A stretch of DNA of 64,000 nucleotides. It comes from Granulicella sp. S190. Lineage in GTDB: Bacteria; Acidobacteriota; Terriglobia; Terriglobales; Acidobacteriaceae. Below the pieces are notes generated by a model that worked only from the letters and a program-made list of their open reading frames with translations, did not search any database and had not been told where the DNA came from. Both the position numbers and the translations under genes were made by a program. The DNA is taken from assembly GCF_009766095.1 (NCBI RefSeq), contig NZ_LMUD01000014.1, positions 75,976 to 139,975 on the forward strand. The letters are read 5' to 3'. Shown piece by piece: positions 27,994 to 35,183 of this stretch (the stretch's first letter is position 1; every line of letters begins with the position of its first letter).

Positions 27994-30722
27994 GAGGACT
28001 TATGCAGGTATTTGATGGAAGCATCAAGACGAAACGTCGCGTCGCGGATCCAAAGACCGACACACGCTCAAGTGCACTAGCAAGCATTGCGCTGTCTGCT
28101 ATTGATACGCCCGGGGCCATGCTGTATCCAGGCTCAGATGTCTCAGTCGTACATGGTCACCAGAACCTGTACGTGAGTCAAGACCGCAGCGTGCGGGTAG
28201 CGATGAACCATGATACCCAAATTGGCATGAGCGAAAATCATCTCGTAACGTTGAATCGGAGCGTCACAGTAATGGGAAGTTACACGCGCTCCGTACTGGC
28301 GAGTTCTCTCATAGGAGTGGCAGGAAATTACACCAAGACAGTCGCGTCAAACTACAGCAAGTCTGTGGTGGGTGTCTCCTCAAACGAGATTGGAGGGGAC
28401 TACTTCAAATCTGTCCGATCAAATTATTCCAAGTCTGTTCAGGGCAATTCTGAGAATGCCATAGCTGGCAATTACGGGAAACATGTCACGGGCAACTCCA
28501 ACCATCAGATTGCCGGAAATTATGACAAGCAGGTCGCGGCGAACTACACGAAACAGGTGACAGGTATCTCCACGAATCACATTACTGGAAATTACGTGAA
28601 GGCGGTGCAGTCAAACTACGTTAAGAGTGTGGCAGGCAACTCCGACAATCTCATTGTTGGCAACTACGGCAAGCAGGTTACGGGTAACGCCAGCCACGCT
28701 ATCACAGGGAACTACACTAAGCAGGTAGCATCAAATTACATCAAGGCCATTGCGGGTGTTTCCGCAAATCACATTCAGGGTGACTATCTGAAGATGGTGC
28801 GGTCGAACTATGTTAAGACCGTGACCGGTGATTCCGATAATGCAATCAGCGGGAACTATGCCAAGATCGTTACCGGAAATGCCAGCCACCACATCACGGC
28901 CAATTACTCCAAGCAAGTGATGTCGGACTATTCGAAGATGATCACGGGGGTTTCAACAAACAGCATCATCGGCGATTATCACAAAAATGTGCAATCGAAT
29001 TATACGAAGACCATTATTGGGAATTCGTCAAATGGCATCACTGGCAACTACGGGAAACAGGTGACCGGGAACGCAATTCACCAGATTACGGGAAACTACA
29101 GTAAACACGTCGCTTCGAATTACACCAAGGCCGTTACGGGCATCTCGGCCAATACAATCGGCGGGGACTACCTCAAGACGGTGCAGTCGAACTACGTCAA
29201 GACCGTAGTAGGGAACTCGAACAATGCCATCACGGGAAACTACGCGAAGCAGGTGACGAGCAATTACACGAAAGCTATTACGGGCGTCTCGACAAATACT
29301 ATTACCGGGGACTACCTGAAGACCGTCCTGTCGAACTACGTGAAGAGTATTACAGGAAATTCGGAGAATGCAATCACCGGAAACTATAGCAAACAGGTGA
29401 CCGGGAATGCGAACCATGCAATTACCGGGAACTACACCAAAATGGTCGCCTCGAACTACACCAAGGCAATTATCGGTGTCTCGACAAACAACATTACCGG
29501 AGACTACTTGAAGACTGTCCAGTCGAACTACGTGAAGAGTATTACAGGAAATTCGGAGAATGCAATCACCGGAAACTATGGCAAACAGGTGACCGGGAAT
29601 GCGAACCATGCGATCACCGGGAACTACACGAAGTTAGTCGCGTCGAATTACACCAAGGCAATTACCGGTATCTCGACGAACAACATTACCGGGGACTACC
29701 TGAAGACTATTCAGTCGAACTACGTGAAGAGTATTACTGGCAATTCGACTAATGCCATCAGTGGTAACTACGGCAAGCAGGTGACGGGCGACGCCAACCA
29801 CGCAATTACCGGAAACTACACGAAAAAAGTACAGTCAAAATACACCAAACAGGTGAGTGGAGACGCAGAGAACATCATTACAGGCAGCTACAAAAAAGCA
29901 GTTGCGGCAAACTATGTAAAAGCAATTACCGGCAGCGCAGCGAATACGATCACGGGTTCCTATTCAAAGAGAGTGCAGGCAAGTTACGAGAAGCAGGTTA
30001 CCGGGACGTATGGAAAGACAGTTTCGGGGGACTATCAGAAGACGCTGCTTGCGAATCATAATGAGTCGGTAGGCGGCGAGTCCGCTTCGACAGTAACAGG
30101 TCCCTCTACAAAGACCTACACCGGCGAGCAGATTCGCATCTATGAAGGTAATCTCACAACGACGGTCACCGGAAATCATACCAGCACCACAAACGGCAAT
30201 ACTATTAGTACACGGATTGGTCCTAAGGTCGTGACACAGGTAGGTGCCCATGCGCTTGTACACGCAGACATATCCACGCACACGTATCCAGAGTGGGTGA
30301 CGATCTCAAATCAGAAGGTTACTATACAAGGTTTTAAAAGTGACACCAGTGGTCTGGCCAACAGCATTGCTGGCTTGAGCGTGGGTATAAGCCTCAACAA
30401 TATTGCATTTGCCCTGACTAAGCAGGACTGCTATATCCGGAAGGATGACTTCGGGATATGGAAAGCAGATAACCTCGTTGTAAAAACTGTTACAGCTGCC
30501 AAGAAGACGACAGTAGCGGCAGTTGTTAATGACGTGGCCGTGACAAGTGTCGATACCGCGGCAACCACCGTTGCTGCTGCACCGGTAAGTACTGAGGTGC
30601 ATGAAGAAGTGTTGGATGTTGTTGCATGCGAGACCCTTATTGGCTTAGCGATGGCAGAGAATTTGGTGTCGATTACCCATGCGGGTGTCATTAACGAGGG
30701 ATTAGGGCATGCACTTCCGTAG
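27990..30722 (+). CDS. Stand-alone beta-helix needle of 82 octapeptide repeats
   Basis: A 910-residue protein with a short N-terminal region (1-95), an uninterrupted run of 82 octapeptides (about 96-751) and a C-terminal region of about 160 residues that includes hydrophobic and Ala/Val/Thr-rich stretches. Each octad follows [G/S/A]-[N/D]-x4-[V/I]-x, the VxGxxxxx periodicity of the triple-stranded beta-helix in phage T4 gp5 and VgrG C-termini. I infer a very long trimeric needle that sits on the truncated VgrG. The GTG start overlaps the VgrG stop by 4 nt; ATG 28002 is an alternative. The C-terminal part may be the tip or carry cargo; no enzymatic motif was seen. Confidence 0.85.
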   Translation: MRGLMQVFDGSIKTKRRVADPKTDTRSSALASIALSAIDTPGAMLYPGSDVSVVHGHQNLYVSQDRSVRVAMNHDTQIGMSENHLVTLNRSVTVMGSYTRSVLASSLIGVAGNYTKTVASNYSKSVVGVSSNEIGGDYFKSVRSNYSKSVQGNSENAIAGNYGKHVTGNSNHQIAGNYDKQVAANYTKQVTGISTNHITGNYVKAVQSNYVKSVAGNSDNLIVGNYGKQVTGNASHAITGNYTKQVASNYIKAIAGVSANHIQGDYLKMVRSNYVKTVTGDSDNAISGNYAKIVTGNASHHITANYSKQVMSDYSKMITGVSTNSIIGDYHKNVQSNYTKTIIGNSSNGITGNYGKQVTGNAIHQITGNYSKHVASNYTKAVTGISANTIGGDYLKTVQSNYVKTVVGNSNNAITGNYAKQVTSNYTKAITGVSTNTITGDYLKTVLSNYVKSITGNSENAITGNYSKQVTGNANHAITGNYTKMVASNYTKAIIGVSTNNITGDYLKTVQSNYVKSITGNSENAITGNYGKQVTGNANHAITGNYTKLVASNYTKAITGISTNNITGDYLKTIQSNYVKSITGNSTNAISGNYGKQVTGDANHAITGNYTKKVQSKYTKQVSGDAENIITGSYKKAVAANYVKAITGSAANTITGSYSKRVQASYEKQVTGTYGKTVSGDYQKTLLANHNESVGGESASTVTGPSTKTYTGEQIRIYEGNLTTTVTGNHTSTTNGNTISTRIGPKVVTQVGAHALVHADISTHTYPEWVTISNQKVTIQGFKSDTSGLANSIAGLSVGISLNNIAFALTKQDCYIRKDDFGIWKADNLVVKTVTAAKKTTVAAVVNDVAVTSVDTAATTVAAAPVSTEVHEEVLDVVACETLIGLAMAENLVSITHAGVINEGLGHALP
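28275..30242 (+). repeat. 82 tandem 24-bp octad units with a 192-bp higher-order repeat
   Basis: Read in frame, 1968 bp divide exactly into 82 units of 24 bp without insertion or gap. Eight octads form a 64-residue super-repeat in the order GNYTKxVA, SNYTKAIT, GVSTNxIT, GDYLKTVQ, SNYVKSIT, GNSENAIT, GNYGKQVT, GNANHAIT. Near-identical DNA recurs at 192-bp spacing (for example 29341 and 29533). One super-repeat near 29220-29290 lacks two octads. The 3' copies are the most alike, which points to recent duplication by unequal recombination. Confidence 0.93.
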
Positions 30723-30774
30723 GGGCGAGGTCGATATAGTGATCTCTTCGGATACTAGTTCAGAAGAGGATCGG

Positions 30775-31731
30775 ATGAGTCTCCTGCCGCTTCGAAGGGC
30801 GGAGTCTTTGCAGACATTTAGTCTGTTCTGGTTGCCTGCTCGCTTCTCAACAATGCCTGACGGACAGAAAGAGTGGCTCATTGTCTTTTTCAAACACCTT
30901 GATCAAAAGATCGCTGAGGACTTAGAACTGGCAAAGCTACTATTCCTCCACGAGCAAACGTTACGTGGAAACAACGAGCTGAAGGAGCACTTCTACAAAC
31001 GCCTCCATCGTTATGCTCCGGTTCCCGGTCCCAGTCGCTCACTTACTCAGCCCCCCAGGGCGAAAATGGGGCCGGGTGATATGAAGAAGTTTGCCAACAA
31101 CAGGAAGAATCCAAGTATTGATCCCTATATGACTGAAGTTGCATTTCGGTTCCTTCACGATGGAGCAGCAGATTTTACAAAGGTCTTCATGGGATATGGC
31201 GGTATGACGATAGTCTATTGTGGAGACGCCAGCGAAGAGATGATGCCTCCGATGCAAGTGCCAGCGATGCCGAAAGTTGCTGTCCCTAAGTTCCTACAGA
31301 AGCATACTTTGCTCAAGACGATGATCGAGGACTTCGAACCTGCTAGGCCATCGGCGATGCCTGGCTTTCTTCGGAATCATCCCGCCATGCAGGTGCTTTC
31401 GACGGGGCTCGGAGTTGATTTGAACTCAGGTAATTCGTCGATCCATCTGGACACCTTTGGGAAGAAGAGCAAAGATGTCTTCGGCAAGGCGATCGAGGAT
31501 TCTGCTGGGTTCGAGGGACTACCTTTTATCTTGCCTCGCCTCAGTTCTTCCGACTTTCTCGCTCAGGCTGAGGAGGAGGTGCGCACTTGGTTCGGGGTCT
31601 TCGATATCTATATTAGGGAGTGCCCCGAGGATGAAGGAATCGTCATTGCTTCAAAACATAACCTGAGGCAAATGTTCAAAGAAATCATCGCCTCCATGCG
31701 CGTAGATGGCTACCAGTATTGGGAAGGCTGA
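30775..31731 (+). CDS. Unrecognised injection-locus protein with a C-terminal YIRExPEDxG motif (A)
   Basis: A 318-residue protein of unknown function. No signal peptide or clear TM segment. ATG 30775 is preferred because CAGAAGAGGATCGG precedes it; ATG 30709 would add 22 low-complexity residues and overlap the needle gene by 14 nt. The C-terminus (FDIYIRECPEDEGIVIASK) matches the C-terminus of the next protein (ITLYIRESPEDGGVLIISS), so the two share a terminal domain and are probably distant paralogues. Position right after spike and needle suggests a chaperone/adaptor, effector or immunity role, but the sequence does not discriminate. Confidence 0.65.
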   Translation: MSLLPLRRAESLQTFSLFWLPARFSTMPDGQKEWLIVFFKHLDQKIAEDLELAKLLFLHEQTLRGNNELKEHFYKRLHRYAPVPGPSRSLTQPPRAKMGPGDMKKFANNRKNPSIDPYMTEVAFRFLHDGAADFTKVFMGYGGMTIVYCGDASEEMMPPMQVPAMPKVAVPKFLQKHTLLKTMIEDFEPARPSAMPGFLRNHPAMQVLSTGLGVDLNSGNSSIHLDTFGKKSKDVFGKAIEDSAGFEGLPFILPRLSSSDFLAQAEEEVRTWFGVFDIYIRECPEDEGIVIASKHNLRQMFKEIIASMRVDGYQYWEG

Positions 31732-31739
31732 TCACAGTA

Positions 31740-32528
31740 ATGACAACCAACACATCGACGCCACTTCGGGATGACATGCGGTTCTATATGCCCGTGAAGC
31801 AGCTTATTCTGCTCGGAAAGCCGGGTGGTCTCGAATATTGGATTGTGCCTTGCCCTCTGGGCGCGCGTCCCGACTCCTACGATGCACTCCGTCAGTTCTT
31901 GGAATCATTAGTCGCCTACATGAGTCGCGAACTCGGCTGTTCCCATGAGAGCTTTATAGCCCTCAGCCGGAAAGCTGATCCAAGCGCCAAGTTCCTCTTT
32001 GCTGAGAATGCCCGACACTGGAATCCAGAAACAGGACTAGGCGTCTTACCGCATCAGCCGCCTCCACGCATGATTCGTGCAGCCGACGTGTCGGACCTGG
32101 ACCCGGAGAACCTGCCCCAGGTAATGCACACGCTGTTTCGAGTAAAGAAGGCTGGCAACGTACGGCTGAATGCCATGACGACGATGCTCGGTACGGGCAG
32201 CGGCCTGCAGATCTTGTCGCGGCTCGATGGCACGAAGCTATTAAACGCCCTAAAAGATGAGCACCTCGAGTTAATAGAGGATCCGCTGTATCGCATCTTC
32301 CCGTGGTATGTTCCGCTGCTCGATAAGGCTGCGCTCGACGAGCCACTTATTCCGAGAACCATTGAAGTGACGCGTAGAATCACGTTGTATATTCGGGAAA
32401 GTCCGGAAGATGGGGGCGTGTTGATCATCTCCTCAGAACCGCTTACCGGGCTCGTGGAGCAGTTCGGCTGCAAGCAGCTCGACTATGGAAAAAATCCGCA
32501 ATGGACGCTTGAAGGAATTCCTAGTTGA
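31740..32528 (+). CDS. Unrecognised injection-locus protein with a C-terminal YIRExPEDxG motif (B)
   Basis: A 262-residue soluble protein of unknown function starting at ATG 31740, 8 nt after the previous stop; an upstream in-frame TTG at 31719 is less likely. The segment TLYIRESPEDGGVLIISSEP near residue 220 parallels the tail of the preceding protein. No catalytic motif recognised. The stop overlaps the TTG of the next small membrane protein (TTGA), so these genes are translationally coupled in the vgrG operon. Confidence 0.65.
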   Translation: MTTNTSTPLRDDMRFYMPVKQLILLGKPGGLEYWIVPCPLGARPDSYDALRQFLESLVAYMSRELGCSHESFIALSRKADPSAKFLFAENARHWNPETGLGVLPHQPPPRMIRAADVSDLDPENLPQVMHTLFRVKKAGNVRLNAMTTMLGTGSGLQILSRLDGTKLLNALKDEHLELIEDPLYRIFPWYVPLLDKAALDEPLIPRTIEVTRRITLYIRESPEDGGVLIISSEPLTGLVEQFGCKQLDYGKNPQWTLEGIPS

Positions 32529-33040
32529 CCACTCCTGTAACGCAGATCTTCGTAGCAAGTGAGCAAGTCAGCAGGCTAGTCGTCGTGGCTCCCCCCTACA
32601 CCTTATTGGCCGGCGTCTTCCTAGCGTGTGGTTTGTGTTGCGGGCTCGTCGGCTTAGTACTGGTAGTCGTGGGTTGCCTCGGAGCAATCCAAAGATCTCC
32701 AACTGCGACTGTCTCCGTCGGAGCTCTGCCTGTCCTGCTCTGTTTCGGAATCGGTATACCTTTTGTGGTCGTGGCGGTGCTAACCGGCTCGGCTACTCGG
32801 GTGACCGTATCGCCCGACCTGCTGAAGGTGCAGCGCACCTTCCTTACGTTTCCCGTCAAAACTCGCTCCTATACTCTGGATCAGGTGCGCTTTGTTCAGG
32901 TCGGTATGGGAAACACCTGTCTCTCGCTCCAGGCCGTCATGAACGATGGACGGGGCGAGACGCTGATTGGCTGCACCGACCTTACGGGCTACAACGAAGT
33001 TGCGGACGCGATCAACAGGTTTCTTATCGCTCACCGCTGA
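32525..33040 (+). CDS. Small two-TM membrane protein of unknown function
   Basis: A 171-residue protein. Two hydrophobic helices (about 24-52 and 65-88) are followed by a soluble C-terminal domain of about 80 residues with a PH-like/DUF pattern (VTVSPDLLKVQRTFLTFPV) ending GYNEVADAINRFL. The start is TTG overlapping the previous stop by 4 nt. A second, decayed copy of the C-terminus lies at 33463-33549, so the locus once had a duplicate. It could be an immunity protein or a membrane anchor; this is a guess from context. Confidence 0.65.
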   Translation: MTTPVTQIFVASEQVSRLVVVAPPYTLLAGVFLACGLCCGLVGLVLVVVGCLGAIQRSPTATVSVGALPVLLCFGIGIPFVVVAVLTGSATRVTVSPDLLKVQRTFLTFPVKTRSYTLDQVRFVQVGMGNTCLSLQAVMNDGRGETLIGCTDLTGYNEVADAINRFLIAHR

Positions 33041-33462
33041 CCATTGCGTTATTGGAGATGATCTCCACGGCTTCCTTCAGAGAAACTAGTACCCAAACGA
33101 TCACTCCCTGCAGTCCGATGCTCAGCCCCAACGCAACATTCATAGGCCATTGACCTATTCAGTGGAAGATCGTTTTACAGCCAAGACAGGCATCGGTCAC
33201 TACTGGTGCAGACACAAACCTGTAAAAACAAGGTCGCAGAATCTTCTGCAAGAAGTTCTATAGCGTCAGGGTTGGTGTCGTTCGGCTGCATCGTATCCAT
33301 CCTATTTTCTCGAGACTTCAGAGCTTGTCGTAATCTGCGTTATCGGGACATGGCGCTCCGCCGATAAGCGCCAACGCTTTGTCTATTGCGCTTCGCGCAG
33401 AAGCCAGCTCACTTTTACGTTTATGAGGACGAGTGAACACGCGTAAGCGTTTACCATGACCC
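33041..33462. other. Non-coding or decayed stretch between convergent genes
   Basis: No convincing gene. A 6-bp stem-loop (GGCGCT...AGCGCC, 33352-33372) could help end the minus-strand operon but lacks a T-tract. Its surroundings are probably the eroded body of the duplicate described at 33463-33549. Confidence 0.4.
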
Positions 33463-33549
33463 GCCGATTGTTACCGCACAGGCTACGGTGAAGCTGCGGA
33501 TGCAATCAATACATTCCTGTGCGCAAACCCAGCTCTCGAGAAGCAGTAA
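33463..33549 (+). pseudogene. Decayed C-terminal copy of the small membrane protein
   Basis: Read in frame, this gives CYRTGYGEAADAINTFLCA and a TAA at 33547-33549. It aligns with CTDLTGYNEVADAINRFLIA at the end of the intact gene (32525-33040). Only about 28 codons survive and no start is present. Confidence 0.6.
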
Positions 33550-33550
33550 G

Positions 33551-34291
33551 TCACTCCCCGGACGCGAGACGGAACGCGAGTTCTTTGGGCAGTTCCGCGG
33601 CCAGAATCTTATCTTGGACTGTTCGTATGTCATACTCGACGCGATGAAACTCGGCCACATATGAGGATGAATCGAAGATGCAGTAGGCTGCGCGCGGATC
33701 TCCATCGCGTGGCTGGCCTACAGCACCCGGGTTGAGCAGGTATCGCCGGTTCCAGTTCACCGCGAGCGTCACAGGCAGAGCATCAAGACGGCGGATGTCG
33801 AAACCCCTTCGGCAGGGCTCTGCGACAAAACAACCTTGCACGTGTGTGTGTCCGAAGAAGGTCACCTGCTCTCGAGCGTGATGCATGCCCGTGGCCGCTT
33901 CGTGCTCGTGAAACATATAACGATCCTCATCGTCAGGTGCGCCATGCACCAGGTCCAGATTTTCTACCTGCACCGGGCCGCGCGGCAGGTTACGCAACCA
34001 TTCTTTATTTTCGTCAGTAAGCGCACCGAGCGTCCAGTATGAGGAGTATTGTGCGGCTGTACCAAACGTTTCGCAGGAAGTGAGGCCGCAACAGGCCTTG
34101 TCGTGATTGCCACGCACCACTACGTCAGCATGTGTGCGCACCCATGTAGTTACTTCATTCGGGCTGGGACCGTAGCCAACCACATCGCCCAGGCACAGGA
34201 TTGCCTGATAATCGTGTCTTTTAGCGTCTCCGAGAACGGCGACGAGGGCTTCCCAGTTGGCGTGAAGATCACTCAGTATCAAGAATCGCAA
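33551..34291 (-). CDS. Calcineurin-like metallophosphoesterase
   Basis: A 246-residue cytoplasmic phosphoesterase, last gene of the minus-strand Ubl operon. All metal motifs are present: SDLHANWEA (Asp8, His10), GDVVGYGP, RGNHDKA, the LVHGAPDD His and FGHTHVQG. It resembles the small YfcE/PrpE-like group. Known activities in this fold include phosphoprotein phosphatase and phosphodiesterase. The start appears to be TTG 34291, 15 nt after the E2 stop, with only a weak ribosome site. The large kinase and two FHA proteins lie in the same locus, so it may remove the kinase's phosphates; a role in nucleotide hydrolysis is an alternative. Confidence 0.85.
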   Translation of the reverse strand: MRFLILSDLHANWEALVAVLGDAKRHDYQAILCLGDVVGYGPSPNEVTTWVRTHADVVVRGNHDKACCGLTSCETFGTAAQYSSYWTLGALTDENKEWLRNLPRGPVQVENLDLVHGAPDDEDRYMFHEHEAATGMHHAREQVTFFGHTHVQGCFVAEPCRRGFDIRRLDALPVTLAVNWNRRYLLNPGAVGQPRDGDPRAAYCIFDSSSYVAEFHRVEYDIRTVQDKILAAELPKELAFRLASGE

Positions 34292-34306
34292 GGCAAATCT
34301 CGGCTT

Positions 34307-34828
34307 TCATTCTTCCGGCAAAGTAGGGGTAATCCGAAGCCGGCGTCCGGATCGTGGTGCAGGCAGCGCGGGACTGCAGCAAGCGGGAATGATCATTGAA
34401 GGAATATCAAGCTCATATACAACGTAAGCCCCTGGCTGCATGCAGTGCGCAGGATCCTGATTGACGCACCTGTGCGCCATGATGGAACGTGTGATCTGTA
34501 CTGCATCAATAATCGTCAGGCCAGGACGGTATTCGTGCCATAAACAGGCGAACCCATTCTCTTGGTCGACATTCGGATGGAACACGGGCCTCATGAAGTA
34601 GGCGTCTAGCGGCAGTGTTGGATAATAGCGTGGAAACACGTAGCGAAGCACGTGCTCTGCTCTCACATGAGGCTCGCCTGTTTCACGTATCCACGCAGGC
34701 GAGTTTGCAAACGTAACGTGAAACTCGCCTGGCACTCTTTCTATAGCAACGAAGATGCCAGGATTGGCAGCGGCAAGCGTCTGCAATTGTTCCCATTCCC
34801 CCTCGATCCTCCGTTCGCGAAGGTTCAT
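34307..34828 (-). CDS. E2 ubiquitin-conjugating-enzyme-like protein
   Basis: A 173-residue protein with the UBC fold signature. After YPTLPLDAYF come HPNV (84-87), whose Asn forms the oxyanion hole in eukaryotic E2s, and the catalytic Cys95 in GFACLWHEYRPGLTI. The order HPN, x7-8, Cys, Leu-Trp, then Pro-x-x-T-I matches true E2 enzymes, not merely a degenerate RWD fold. The Cys would receive the ubiquitin-like protein from the E1 encoded upstream. ATG 34828 follows the Ubl stop by 9 nt with an AGAGAG ribosome site. The C-terminal 35 residues are Pro/Arg-rich and variable. Confidence 0.85.
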   Translation of the reverse strand: MNLRERRIEGEWEQLQTLAAANPGIFVAIERVPGEFHVTFANSPAWIRETGEPHVRAEHVLRYVFPRYYPTLPLDAYFMRPVFHPNVDQENGFACLWHEYRPGLTIIDAVQITRSIMAHRCVNQDPAHCMQPGAYVVYELDIPSMIIPACCSPALPAPRSGRRLRITPTLPEE

Positions 34829-34837
34829 CGGCTCTCT

Positions 34838-35098
34838 TCAACCATTGAGAACAATCGTGGATACGCGCAGGATGTCATTCGCCCTGACGCCTTGCTGCGT
34901 AAGCGAGAGGCTAAAGTCGAGCGATACACCATTCCAGACGACCTGGGGTTGACCTTCGCCCTTGAGGTAATCCCCTCGCTCGCGCAACTCGAAGAGAATT
35001 TCATCTAATGTTGCATCCAGTGTTTCCTGTTCATCAATGTCGACGTTGAACTTCTGTTCAGCGCGTACTGTGTCGAACAGCATCTGGTACTTGGGCAT
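34838..35098 (-). CDS. YukD/ubiquitin-like beta-grasp protein ending in Gly
   Basis: An 86-residue protein with the beta-grasp pattern: a beta-hairpin (KYQMLFDTVRAEQKFNVDI), a helix (TLDATLDEILFELRERGDY), then VVWNGVSLDFSLSLTQQGV and a last strand DILRVSTIVLNG. The NG-x-x-L...TL...GI..GD.L order mirrors ubiquitin and YukD/EsaB. The mature C-terminus is Asn-Gly, so the terminal glycine needed for adenylation is exposed without processing. Start ATG 35098 is set by AGAAGGAAGG five bases upstream; an earlier ATG at 35182 would add 28 residues with no Shine-Dalgarno. It is the predicted modifier of this operon. Confidence 0.82.
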   Translation of the reverse strand: MPKYQMLFDTVRAEQKFNVDIDEQETLDATLDEILFELRERGDYLKGEGQPQVVWNGVSLDFSLSLTQQGVRANDILRVSTIVLNG

Positions 35099-35103
35099 GC
35101 CAA

Positions 35104-35113
35104 CCTTCCTTCT
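35104..35113 (-). promoter_or_regulatory. Strong ribosome-binding site deciding the Ubl start
   Basis: AGAAGGAAGG on the minus strand, 5 nt before ATG 35098. This is the strongest Shine-Dalgarno of the operon, consistent with the modifier being made in excess over its enzymes. Confidence 0.75.
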
Positions 35114-35183
35114 ATAAGAGCAGTTGATTTTGATAAAGCGTTCTATTGAGGTCATCGGCGTTGTTCTGTGGCGCGTCATCATG

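Noticed and set aside
28275..30242. Regular repeats that might be taken for a CRISPR array
   Set aside because: The repeats are in-frame, 24 bp, contiguous and encode an octapeptide solenoid; there are no unique spacers and no cas genes.
33035..33153. Short minus-strand hydrophobic ORF of about 39 codons
   Set aside because: No ribosome site, overlaps the end of the membrane gene, and no relatives recognised.
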